The notes beneath the pieces were generated by a model. The model was given only the letters and a program-made list of their open reading frames with translations, did no database searches and had not been told where the DNA came from. From the NCBI GenBank assembly GCA_035690425.1, contig DASSKO010000032.1, forward strand, positions 1 through 24,773: 24,773 nt of DNA. The letters are read 5' to 3'. The stretch comes from DASSKO01 sp035690425 (GTDB lineage: Bacteria; Actinomycetota; Actinomycetes; Propionibacteriales; Nocardioidaceae). The translations under genes and the position numbers were made by a program. Positions 17,771 to 24,773 of this stretch are shown here, piece by piece. Numbering within the stretch: the first letter of the stretch is position 1; every line of letters begins with the position of its first letter.

Positions 17771-19044
17771 GTCCGCCCGGCCAGCCGTCGCCCACCGCCG
17801 CATCTGTGGACCGTGAGCGCCTGCAGCGTCTCCTCGGCGGCGCCGACATCGCCTGGCTGGTCGACCGACTGGTGGCGCGGGCCGAGCGCGGACGCGCGCT
17901 GGGTGGGACGGTCACGCTGGCGACGCCGACGGTGGCGCAGCGGGCCGCGGTCGAGCGGCTGCTCGGACGACGGCCGACGAAGGGTGAGTCGCTGTCGGTG
18001 CCGGTGCCGGACGTCGCCCGGGTGCTCCTCGACGCCGGTGTGGCGCCGGACCTGATGACCGCGCTGTCGGCACTGCGCGGCCCGCTTCGCGACCTGGCAG
18101 GGGAGCGGGTCGCGACGCAACGTGCGTGGGAGCGCGCCGACGCGGTGCTGGACCAGCTGGCCGAGGCGGTCCCCGGCCTGGTGGCGTGGCGCGAGCAGGT
18201 GCGCGCGCGCGGCCTGCTGCGTCGCATCTCGGCTGGTCCCGACGTCGCGCTGGAGCTGGCGGAAGAGACGCGGCGCTGCGTGCTCGCGCTGCCGGCCGCG
18301 GACGAGCCCCGGTCGGTGTTCGCGGCGCGGGTGCTCGGTGACGGGCACGGGCTCGACGACGACAAGCCGCTGGCGACCCTGGTGCACGGGGCGGCGCAAG
18401 TGCTGGGCGACCTGCCGCCAGGGGAGGGTGTCGAGTGGCGCCGCTCGGTGTGGGAGTCGGTGGGGGTGTTGACCGGCGACCTGTCGGCCCCCGTGCTCAC
18501 GCTGGGCCTGCGGGCGAGCGGTGACTCGCTGAGCGCCCGACTGCTGGCCGCGTCCGCCGAGGCGGGGGAGCCGGTGCACCTGTCCCTGCGCCAGCTGACC
18601 CGGCATCCGCCGGGCTTGCGTGGCCTCGCGGGCCAGAGGGTGTTCGTCTGCGAGAACCCCGCGGTGGTGGCGGTGGCCGCTGAGCGGCTCGGACCGCGTT
18701 GCGCACCGCTGGTCTGCGGCGGCGGACACCTCAGCGGGGCCGCGCGGAAGCTGCTGCGCATCCTGGCCGAGGCCGGTGCGGTGCTGCGCTACCACGGCGA
18801 CTTCGACTGGGCGGGGCTGACGATCGCCGGGACGGTCGTCGACCGGTACGGTGCGCTGCCGTGGCGTCTCGACGCCGCGCACTACCTCACGGCCGTCCGC
18901 GCGGGGGCGGGCAGTCCGCTCCAAAGTCGCGCCGCTGACTCGCCGTGGGAGCCGGCACTCGCCGAGGCGATGGGCGAGCACCGGGTCCGCATCGAGGAGG
19001 AGCACGTGCTCGACGACCTGCTGGGCGACCTTCTCGTCGGGTGA
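17767..19044 (+). CDS. jetD: Wadjet nuclease subunit JetD (DUF2399 / TIGR02679, Toprim)
   Basis: The 425-residue protein starts at GTG 17767, overlapping the jetC stop as GTGA. The C-terminal half carries a topoisomerase VI-like Toprim fold: VFVCENPAVV contains the metal-ligand Glu (about E296) and YHGDFDWAGL the DxD pair (about D345, D347). GGGHLSGAARKLLRIL lies between them. The N-terminal half is helical with winged-helix character and probably docks onto the rest of the complex. JetD is the DNA-cleaving subunit in Wadjet. All expected catalytic residues are present, so the system looks intact. It ends 11 nt before the Uma2 remnant on the opposite strand. Confidence 0.93.
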   Translation: MSPPGQPSPTAASVDRERLQRLLGGADIAWLVDRLVARAERGRALGGTVTLATPTVAQRAAVERLLGRRPTKGESLSVPVPDVARVLLDAGVAPDLMTALSALRGPLRDLAGERVATQRAWERADAVLDQLAEAVPGLVAWREQVRARGLLRRISAGPDVALELAEETRRCVLALPAADEPRSVFAARVLGDGHGLDDDKPLATLVHGAAQVLGDLPPGEGVEWRRSVWESVGVLTGDLSAPVLTLGLRASGDSLSARLLAASAEAGEPVHLSLRQLTRHPPGLRGLAGQRVFVCENPAVVAVAAERLGPRCAPLVCGGGHLSGAARKLLRILAEAGAVLRYHGDFDWAGLTIAGTVVDRYGALPWRLDAAHYLTAVRAGAGSPLQSRAADSPWEPALAEAMGEHRVRIEEEHVLDDLLGDLLVG

Positions 19045-19055
19045 CCGACCAGGCG

Positions 19056-19346
19056 TCAGTCCAGCAGCCGGGCGGGCGTGATGGACACCGGGTACGGCAC
19101 TGTGGCGCCGAAGGTCTCGTTGCGGGCAACGTGCGCGACCTCGACGTACACGTTGTCGCGGAGCTCCCACGCGGTGAGCGTAAGGGAATCGGGATCGACG
19201 ACCCAGTACGACGGGCAGCCGACGGCCTCATAGCGTGCGCGCTTGAGGTTGATGTCGATGAGTCGGGTGCTTGGGGAGAGCACCTCGACCGCGAGCAGCG
19301 GTGCGGCCGTCTCGCCATGCTCACCAAGGATGGCTGCTAACGCAGA
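19056..19346 (-). pseudogene. 5'-truncated Uma2-family (DUF820) endonuclease gene
   Basis: The frame reads LLAVEVLSPSTR, then INLKRARYEAVG, PSYWVVDPDS, WELRDNVYVEVAHV and VPYPVSITPARLLD to the stop, a clear Uma2-family C-terminal half of about 97 residues. Uma2 proteins are usually about 180-200 residues. The first half, which holds the PD part of the PD-(D/E)XK active site, is missing. Upstream the open frame continues to 19478 but the residues no longer resemble the family and overlap the start of the convergent gene at 19417. It therefore looks broken. The same C-terminal segment occurs again, more decayed, on the other side of the Wadjet operon. Confidence 0.75.
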
Positions 19347-19416
19347 CATCGCGCTGAGTTCGTGCACAGGCGATCCAGGGCCGCTGACTGTCGGCGGCCG
19401 GTGGGAGCGTCCGGGT

Positions 19417-19875
19417 ATGGAAACGAACGTGCACCACCTGCCCCCCGACCTTGCTGACTTCCTCGTGCACGTGAGCACCGGCAGGCGTCCGCAGACGAGC
19501 GTTCGCTATGTCCGCGTGTTGGAGCACCTCGCGCGGTTCGTCGCCGAGATCAAACTCGACGTGGTGGCCCACCAGCTCGGCACTGACTGCGCGATGCTGC
19601 TCGGGTCCGAGCGAGAGTTCGACTGTGGCAGCGCCTTCTGGCGTGTCTTCGGATACGACGAGCTGGTGTGCTGCCTGCCCAGTTTCATCGAGGACGAGTG
19701 GCTGCTTCCTCAGCACGCGGACGCGCGCACACAGGTGAGCTTGACGGCGCGGCTGCTGCCGTGGATGCGTCGGCGCGGCATCATCGACATGTCGCTGTGC
19801 GCCTGCGCGTACTGGGATGCCGAGTACGCCGTGAAGAAGGCGCGTGCCCGTCTGGAAGTATGCGCCAAGCCGTAG
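19417..19875 (+). CDS. Hypothetical protein, possible SAM-like core-binding fold at N-terminus
   Basis: I do not recognise this 152-residue protein. ATG 19417 (METNVHHLPPDLADF) follows a GGGAG at 11 nt; the frame extends upstream across the Uma2 remnant without meaningful sequence. Residues about 8-44 (LADFLVHVSTG, then TSVRYVRVLEHLARFVAE) resemble the helical N-terminal core-binding domain of tyrosine recombinases, but no catalytic domain with the R-H-R-Y residues follows. Several Cys residues and a WMRRRGIIDM segment occur in the C-terminal half. GC is lower than in the jet genes. The neighbours are a broken Uma2 gene and a nuclease-helicase, so it could be a remnant of a mobile element or a small accessory protein of the island. 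Confidence 0.55.
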   Translation: METNVHHLPPDLADFLVHVSTGRRPQTSVRYVRVLEHLARFVAEIKLDVVAHQLGTDCAMLLGSEREFDCGSAFWRVFGYDELVCCLPSFIEDEWLLPQHADARTQVSLTARLLPWMRRRGIIDMSLCACAYWDAEYAVKKARARLEVCAKP

Positions 19876-19961
19876 CGCGCGGTGGGCCGGCTCAGACGCC
19901 GATCTGTGGTGCGTCGCCGGCGGGCGCAACCTCCAGAGGGGGTCTGGCCGCTACGCAGGGG

Positions 19962-22900
19962 TCAGCCGGCTGCCACCGAAGCGGTGGTGAAGATGTCGGT
20001 CGGCATCGCCTGCGCCAGCCGCCAGGTGATCGCGATCGGCCGGTCGCCGGTGTGGCTGACGTAGTCGGCGGAGCCGAGGAACAGGTACGGCGCTCCACCG
20101 CCGTACGCGTCGGTCTTGGTGTCGCGGGAGAACAGCAGCACCTGGCTCTGTCCCTCCAGGTAGCGCCGCCCCGTCTTCGAGGTCACCGACGTGGTCGACT
20201 GCGACTCCCAGTGGAACAGCGTCGGGCTGATCGCGTAGTCGCGGTACATCGTGGTGGGGGAGTAGTCGGTCTCGGACTTGCGCAGCGTGACCAGAAGTGT
20301 GTCGGCGTTCCACGGTTTTGCGTACAGCACGCCCTCGCGGAAGCTGTTGGGTGCGCGACCGGCCAGGGTGGCCTCGTCGAGCGCGGCCATGATCTCCTCG
20401 CGGGTGTAGCGCGCGTGCACCCGCAGCGGCGACCCAGCGAGTGCGCCCGTCATCCGCAGTCCCTCGTGCCGGGTCCGGTCGAAGGCCAGGTCGATCACCG
20501 CGGCTATCTCGTCGCGCGCCGCGGCCTCAGCGCGCAACACCGCCAGCCCCTCGTCGTACGACGTGAAACCCCCGCCGTCCGGCCACAGCACGAAGAACAG
20601 CATCCGGGCGAACCGCTGCTGCGTCACGTCGAGCGAGGAGTACGACGGGGGGTCGTCGCCGAGCAGATCCCGATACACCCGCACCCGGTCGATGTCGTCC
20701 ACGTGCGCGAGGGCACGCACCCGCTTGAGCAGTTGCTCCTCCCGGGCGCCACCCGCGCGTGTCGGCAGGCCGGCCTCGCGGCGCAGCTCGGTCCACGAGT
20801 GCCGGCTGTTGCGCAGGATGTCGGCGAGCTCGACACCGGACTCGTGCAGGAAAGAGCCCAGGCTGTGCTCGCCGTACGACCGCAGCTCGGCGACGATGCG
20901 TGGCCAGCGCGACGACACCTGCGCGCGAATGTTCTCCAGGACCGAGGCTTGCGTCTGCCGGTCGAGGACAATCTGACTGCCTGAAGGCAGGAACGGGAAG
21001 CCGCGTCGGAGCTGCTCCTCCAGCCCGCGGCGGGTGTCACCGGTCAGCGCCCGGTAGCGCACGTCGAACCGGAACTCGGTGCGATGGTGGCCGACGAAGT
21101 CGAGGGCGGTCAGCACCGCCTTGCCGGGCGCGCGCCGCAGACCGCGGCCGAGCTGCTGCAGGAAGATCGTGGCGCTCTCGGTCGGTCGCAGGAACAGCAC
21201 GGTGTCGACGTCGGGAAGGTCGAGGCCCTCGTTGAACAGGTCGGCGGCGAACAGCACGTTGACGCGCTGCTCGCGCAGATCGGCCAGTGCCTGGTCGCGC
21301 TGGGCCGCCGGCGTGGTGCCGCTGACCGCTCTGGCGGGGATACCAGCCTCGGTGAACACCCGCGCCATGTAGTCGGCATGGGCGACGCTGACGCAGAAGC
21401 CGAGCGCCCGCATCCCGCCGACGTCGGCGATCTTGTCGCGGACCTGCCGCAGCACGATCCGGGCCCGGACGTCGTTGCCGGTGTAGAGGTTGGACAGCCC
21501 TTGCTCGTCGTACCGGCCGCGGCTCCACTGCACCTGCGACAGGTCGGTGCCGTCGGCGATGCCGAAGTAGTGGAACGGGCATAACAGGTCCTGCCCCAGT
21601 GCTTCCCACAACCGCAGTTCGGCCGCGGTGCGCCCGTCGAAGAAGGTGCGCACGTCGACGCCGTCGGCGCGCTCCGGGGTGGCGGTGAGCCCGAGCAGCT
21701 CGAGTGGCTGCAGGTGGTCGAGCAGCCGGCGGTACGTCGCGGCCTCGGCGTGGTGGAACTCGTCGATGACCACGATGTCGAAGTGGTCGGGTGGGATGTT
21801 GCGCACGCCGTACGCGTTGAGCGACTGCACGCTGGCGAACACGTGGTTCCACCGCTCCGGGCGCGCACCGCCGACGAACCTCTCCCCGAAGCTGGCGTCA
21901 GCGAGCACCTCGCGGTAGGTGCGGATCGACTGGTCGAGGATCTCCTTGCGGTGGGCGACGAACAGCAGGCTCGGCCGGTGTGCGCTCTGAGGGTCGCACA
22001 GCCGCCGGTAGTCCAGCGCGGCGACGACGGTCTTGCCGGTGCCGGTGGCGGCCACGACGAGGTTGCGGTGCCGGTCGTGCACGGTGCGCTCGACCTCGAT
22101 CTCCTCCAGCATCTCCCGCTGGTAGGGGTAGGGCCTGACCTCCAGACCGGAGAGGCTGACGGTGACCCGGTCGCGGGTACGGCGCCCGCCGGTGCCGGCC
22201 TCGACCAGTGCGTCGTCGAGCCGGTCACGGTCGCGGTCGGGGTCGTAGGTCTCGAACGTGGGGTCGTGCCAGTACGTGTCGAAGGTGCCCTCGAACTTCT
22301 GTAGCAGGGCGGGCGTGGCGACCTTGGAGAGGCGCACGTTCCACTCGACGCCTTCGAGCAGCGCGCTGCGGGAGAGGTTGGAGGAGCCGACGTATGCGGT
22401 GTCGAAGTCGGTGTTGCGGCGGAACATCCACGCCTTGGCGTGCAGCCGGGTGCGCAGCGCGTCGTACTGCACCTTCACCTCGGCGCCGAACTCGCGCACC
22501 AGCCGGTCGAGCGCGGCGCGCTCGGTGGCGCCGACGTAGGTGGTGGTCAGCACGCGGAACGGGATGCCGCGGTCGCGTACGCGGCGCAGCTGGTCCTCCA
22601 GCAGCCGCAGGCCGTGCCACTTCACGAACGCGCACAGCAGGTCGACCTCGTCGGCGGTATCGATCTCGCTGCGCAGCTCCGCGGCCAACGACGGCTCATC
22701 GTGGGCATTGGTGAGCAGCGCGGCCTCCGACAGCGGAGTCGCCGGCCGTGCCGACGGGGGAGTGGCCGCGGGACCGGCGGGACGGTGCAGCGAGAGCAGG
22801 TGGCGGGCGCCGTCGTCGAGGTGATCCTCGTGGGCGCGCAGGTCGGTGAGGATTCGGTTTACCAGCGCGACGCGGTCCTGCTCGTTCCTCGTCGCCGCCA

Positions 22901-23054
22901 GCACCCGCCACACGGCGTCGTGGACGTGCCGGGCCAGCACGTGCGGCTGTTCGTCTGGGTCGACCGGGTCGATCACCGACTCCATCTCGACCACTTCGGC
23001 CAGCTGCCGCTCCAGCCCACTCGTGATCAGCGACTCGTAGAGCCCCTCCTGCAT
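19962..23054 (-). CDS. PLD-family nuclease fused to SF2 helicase with DUF3427
   Basis: The 1030-residue protein has three parts. Residues about 110-270 form a phospholipase D-like nuclease with H205xK207 and GSSNLS (223-228). Residues about 305-690 form a superfamily 2 helicase with Walker A ATGTGKT (336-342), DEFHH (431-435), TATP (457-460) and QQLGRGLRRA (633-642). The rest, to the C-terminus, matches DUF3427. ATG 23054 (MQEGLYESLITSGLE) is preferred because it follows AAGGGGG at good spacing and matches how relatives begin; an in-frame start at 23108 adds 18 unmatched residues. Such proteins occur in defence-type islands, and a nuclease-helicase acting on foreign DNA or RNA is a reasonable inference, but no defined system name can be given. 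It is divergent from the MNT gene and near Wadjet. Confidence 0.9.
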   Translation of the reverse strand: MQEGLYESLITSGLERQLAEVVEMESVIDPVDPDEQPHVLARHVHDAVWRVLAATRNEQDRVALVNRILTDLRAHEDHLDDGARHLLSLHRPAGPAATPPSARPATPLSEAALLTNAHDEPSLAAELRSEIDTADEVDLLCAFVKWHGLRLLEDQLRRVRDRGIPFRVLTTTYVGATERAALDRLVREFGAEVKVQYDALRTRLHAKAWMFRRNTDFDTAYVGSSNLSRSALLEGVEWNVRLSKVATPALLQKFEGTFDTYWHDPTFETYDPDRDRDRLDDALVEAGTGGRRTRDRVTVSLSGLEVRPYPYQREMLEEIEVERTVHDRHRNLVVAATGTGKTVVAALDYRRLCDPQSAHRPSLLFVAHRKEILDQSIRTYREVLADASFGERFVGGARPERWNHVFASVQSLNAYGVRNIPPDHFDIVVIDEFHHAEAATYRRLLDHLQPLELLGLTATPERADGVDVRTFFDGRTAAELRLWEALGQDLLCPFHYFGIADGTDLSQVQWSRGRYDEQGLSNLYTGNDVRARIVLRQVRDKIADVGGMRALGFCVSVAHADYMARVFTEAGIPARAVSGTTPAAQRDQALADLREQRVNVLFAADLFNEGLDLPDVDTVLFLRPTESATIFLQQLGRGLRRAPGKAVLTALDFVGHHRTEFRFDVRYRALTGDTRRGLEEQLRRGFPFLPSGSQIVLDRQTQASVLENIRAQVSSRWPRIVAELRSYGEHSLGSFLHESGVELADILRNSRHSWTELRREAGLPTRAGGAREEQLLKRVRALAHVDDIDRVRVYRDLLGDDPPSYSSLDVTQQRFARMLFFVLWPDGGGFTSYDEGLAVLRAEAAARDEIAAVIDLAFDRTRHEGLRMTGALAGSPLRVHARYTREEIMAALDEATLAGRAPNSFREGVLYAKPWNADTLLVTLRKSETDYSPTTMYRDYAISPTLFHWESQSTTSVTSKTGRRYLEGQSQVLLFSRDTKTDAYGGGAPYLFLGSADYVSHTGDRPIAITWRLAQAMPTDIFTTASVAAG

Positions 23055-23193
23055 GCATCCCCCTTCCACCGGTACGACGGAGGTCAGCTTGTCACCTTCC
23101 GCGGACATCGATCGAGAACGAGGCGGCTGTGGTCTGTCGCGGACGGTGTCCGTGGGCCCTCGACAGCCACAGGAGAGGCAGGCAGCGTGGCTG

Positions 23194-23214
23194 TACGATA
23201 GTAGAGATCCCTAC
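23194..23214 (+). promoter_or_regulatory. Putative -10 and operator palindrome of the wHTH-MNT gene
   Basis: TACGAT (23194-23199) is a good -10 candidate, and the imperfect palindrome GTAGAGATCCCTAC (23201-23214) begins just after it and ends at the ATG. Transcription would start about 8 nt before the start codon, giving an almost leaderless message. Autoregulation by the encoded winged-helix protein is an inference. Confidence 0.4.
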
Positions 23215-23856
23215 ATGATAGTGAGTGACGCTATGGACCTCTCCAGGCCATTCGGCACCGTTACGCCAACCGTGGACGGCGACGTACTCTCCGCACTTGC
23301 AGGCGCTGAGACTGTGTTCACTCCGGCACAGCTGCATCGTGTGGTCGGGCGACACTCCGAGAGCGGAATCCGCAAGAGTCTCGCGCGCCTGGTGCGTCAG
23401 GGCGTCGTGACTCAGCAGCGCATAGGCGCAGGGTTTGTCTACGGGCTGAACCGGGAGCACCTGTCCTCGCCGTCGATAGTGACGATGTCGCGTCTCCGCG
23501 CTGAGTTTCTGCGCAGGCTGGCAGAGCGATTCGCTTCCTTCGACGCCCCTCCCGTGTTCGCCGCCATATTCGGCTCGGCTGCACGAGGTGAGATGCGTCC
23601 AGACAGTGACATCGATCTGTTCGTGGTGCACGAAAGCACGGTGACCGACGAGTGGTTCGACGCACTCGACCAACTTGCGGATGATGCGTCCCGGTGGACC
23701 GGCAATGACGTACGTGCCGTGGCCTTCTCGGAAGATGAGTTACTGGAGCAGTTGTGCGGTGAGGACCCCTTGCTCAGCGAGATTCGGCGCGACGGACTCG
23801 TCGTCTGGGGTAACCCGAGTTGCCTGCGTGCAAGCAAGGTGACTCGGCGTGCCTAG
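23215..23856 (+). CDS. Winged-helix plus minimal nucleotidyltransferase (MNT) protein
   Basis: The 213-residue protein has an N-terminal winged helix (about residues 20-80: FTPAQLHRVVG, IRKSLARLVRQGVV) and a C-terminal pol-beta-type nucleotidyltransferase core. IFGSAARGEMRPDSDIDLFV (118-137) gives the G120-S121 motif and metal ligands D132 and D134. Proteins of this architecture are usually antitoxins or regulators, sometimes paired with a HEPN partner. No HEPN gene directly follows; a small uncertain frame does. ATG 23215 is used; ATG 23233 is an alternative and neither has a clear ribosome site, which fits a near-leaderless message. One line counted (23281-23340) is 60% GC against 75% in a jetC line, suggesting a different origin. 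Confidence 0.8.
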   Translation: MIVSDAMDLSRPFGTVTPTVDGDVLSALAGAETVFTPAQLHRVVGRHSESGIRKSLARLVRQGVVTQQRIGAGFVYGLNREHLSSPSIVTMSRLRAEFLRRLAERFASFDAPPVFAAIFGSAARGEMRPDSDIDLFVVHESTVTDEWFDALDQLADDASRWTGNDVRAVAFSEDELLEQLCGEDPLLSEIRRDGLVVWGNPSCLRASKVTRRA

Positions 23857-24028
23857 GACGGTGCCGTGCACGCCACGGAGCGGCACCAGCGGCCCACCCG
23901 CGTCACCTCGTGCGCGGTGCAGCACGTCCTTCGACCCGCGTTCCTGGTCGGGTGGAGGTTTCACGGTCGCTGTGTGCGGATGCATCCCAACTATGCGGCC
24001 GAGCTGGCGCGCATCCGGCAACGGGACA

Positions 24029-24247
24029 ATGGCCATCCCGCGCCGGGCACGGCTGCCGCATTTGATCGCCTCCCGCTCGGCACGGGCTGTGACATTGGAC
24101 GTTCCCGCGCAGTACGCCGGGGTCCGCGGCACCATCGCGAAGCGTGGACGCAGCCGCTACCACGTCCGCACCTCCCTCGGCGTGCTCACCGTGCCGTTCG
24201 CGCTCGTCCGGGTAGCCGACGCCACGGGGAGGGCGCCGTATGAGTGA
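24029..24247 (+). CDS. Small hypothetical protein, beta-rich (uncertain)
   Basis: A 72-residue frame beginning MAIPRRARLPHLIASRSARA ends with GVRGTIAKRGRSRYHVRTS and LGVLTVPFALVRV, an alternating hydrophobic pattern typical of a small beta-barrel (SH3-like) tail. The ATG has only a weak GGGA upstream. The frame stays open back to 23849, but that part is Pro/Arg/Cys-rich and not protein-like. It lies 172 bp after the MNT gene. Two other frames overlap here, so it may be a remnant or a frameshifted gene. The remainder of 23857-24301 shows no other supported gene. Confidence 0.3.
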   Translation: MAIPRRARLPHLIASRSARAVTLDVPAQYAGVRGTIAKRGRSRYHVRTSLGVLTVPFALVRVADATGRAPYE

Positions 24248-24301
24248 CAAGCAGCCTGCTCCTCAAGGCTCGTTCGGTCAGTCCATGACGAGGCAGACAG
24301 T

Positions 24302-24733
24302 TCATTCGCGTTGCCGCAGGAGCCAGTCGGACACCACCGAAGTGAAGTCAGAGATGTCGTCGACCTCGTCCAGCATGGCGACGACGCGGTCATCGTCTAC
24401 CTCGGCGTACTGATGGACCAGCACGTTGCGGAAGCCGACGGCCCGCGCCAACCGGTCCGCGAGCTCGGCGTCCAGGACGCCGTGACGCGCCAGGACTCGG
24501 ACTGCGTCGGCGTTGTCGGTCGGTGGGCCCCAGCCCTGTGCAGCGCACAGATGCTGGGCCACGTTGACCAGATACTCGATCGTCGTGACGAATCGGTACT
24601 TCAACCCGGACAGCCGCTCGTCGTCGTCGCGGAGCGCGTTGTGGTCCTCGCCGGCCCGTGCGCGCAGGTAGGAGAGCCCCTCGGACATCCGCTGCAGCAG
24701 GAGAGCCACCCTGCGTTCATCCACCACGGGCAC
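24302..24733 (-). CDS. hepT: HepT-like HEPN (DUF86) toxin
   Basis: The 143-residue protein has the HEPN fold of the HepT/DUF86 family. LKYRFVTTIEYLVNVAQHL (about 44-62) is the first conserved helix and GFRNVLVHQYAEVDDDRV (101-118) contains the Rx4H catalytic motif (R102, H107). HEPN proteins with this motif are ribonucleases or, in the HepT/MntA pair, toxins inactivated by AMPylation near the RX4HXY motif; the HxY (HQY) is present here. A GTG at 24733 is used as the start; GTG 24727 is equally possible with GAGG 9 nt upstream. The start overlaps the end of an upstream frame that looks like the MntA partner. No promoter is seen between them. Confidence 0.87.
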   Translation of the reverse strand: MPVVDERRVALLLQRMSEGLSYLRARAGEDHNALRDDDERLSGLKYRFVTTIEYLVNVAQHLCAAQGWGPPTDNADAVRVLARHGVLDAELADRLARAVGFRNVLVHQYAEVDDDRVVAMLDEVDDISDFTSVVSDWLLRQRE

Positions 24734-24773
24734 GGGCCTCGAGGAAGGTATCGGTGATCCAGCGTTGACGCCA
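24717..24773 (-). CDS. C-terminal fragment of a gene upstream of hepT, probable MntA antitoxin (partial)
   Basis: Only 18 codons lie in the window: RQRWITDTFLEARARGG after a Trp, then TGA at 24719-24717. The stop overlaps the start of hepT by about 17 nt. A minimal nucleotidyltransferase (MntA) is normally encoded immediately upstream of HepT, with a helical C-terminal tail like this. The assignment rests on position; the catalytic part lies outside the window. Confidence 0.45.
   Translation of the reverse strand, partial: WRQRWITDTFLEARARGG

Noticed and set aside
19347..19478. Upstream extension of the Uma2 frame as a complete gene
   Set aside because: The extra residues lack Uma2 N-terminal motifs, including the PD catalytic segment, and overlap the start of the plus-strand gene at 19417.

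Overview
The window is high-GC DNA (about 70-75% in most genes) with actinobacterial gene content: a formamidase/AmiS operon, a GAF-ANTAR regulator, nrdR next to a B12-dependent ribonucleotide reductase, GTG starts with 4-nt GTGA overlaps, and terminator-like hairpins without U-tracts. It fits an Actinomycetota chromosome. A nocardioform or propionibacterial relative is possible, but I cannot place the genus from sequence alone. I see no rRNA, tRNA, CRISPR array or transposase.

Left part (1-10.7 kb), housekeeping and metabolism. On the minus strand, fmdA (formamidase), fmdB (zinc ribbon) and amiS (amide/urea channel, cut by the left edge) form an operon behind a recognisable promoter. Upstream are a helix-hairpin-helix DNA glycosylase-like gene (minus) and, divergently, a Glu/Leu/Phe/Val-type amino acid dehydrogenase whose C-terminal tail is a 15-bp tandem repeat. 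A perfect palindrome lies between these two genes. A GAF-ANTAR regulator and an MFS permease follow. The 424-bp gap before nrdR holds a 37-bp tandem repeat and two NrdR-box matches exactly 31 bp apart. The nrdR gene is followed by a long, strong hairpin and then nrdJ. A second strong hairpin closes this block.

Right part (10.7-24.8 kb), accessory and defence-like. A complete four-gene Wadjet operon (jetA, jetB, jetC, jetD; the DUF2397/DUF2398/SMC-like ATPase/DUF2399 version) has GTGA overlaps at all three junctions. It is bracketed by two C-terminal remnants of Uma2-family (DUF820) genes in the same orientation, which suggests a recombination footprint. Next come an unrecognised gene with an N-terminus reminiscent of a recombinase core-binding domain, and a 1030-residue fusion of a PLD nuclease, an SF2 helicase and DUF3427. 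Divergent from the latter is a lower-GC winged-helix plus minimal nucleotidyltransferase gene. At the right edge are a HepT (HEPN/DUF86) toxin gene and the tail of what is probably its MntA partner.

In combination, the left side handles formamide/urea transport and hydrolysis, amino acid deamination and dNTP synthesis. The right side looks like a defence island: plasmid restriction (Wadjet), a nuclease-helicase, and HEPN/MNT modules. The Wadjet system itself is a known system. The less explained parts are the PLD-helicase-DUF3427 gene with its neighbours, the Uma2 brackets, and the structured leader or intergenic elements at fmdA and nrdR-nrdJ.
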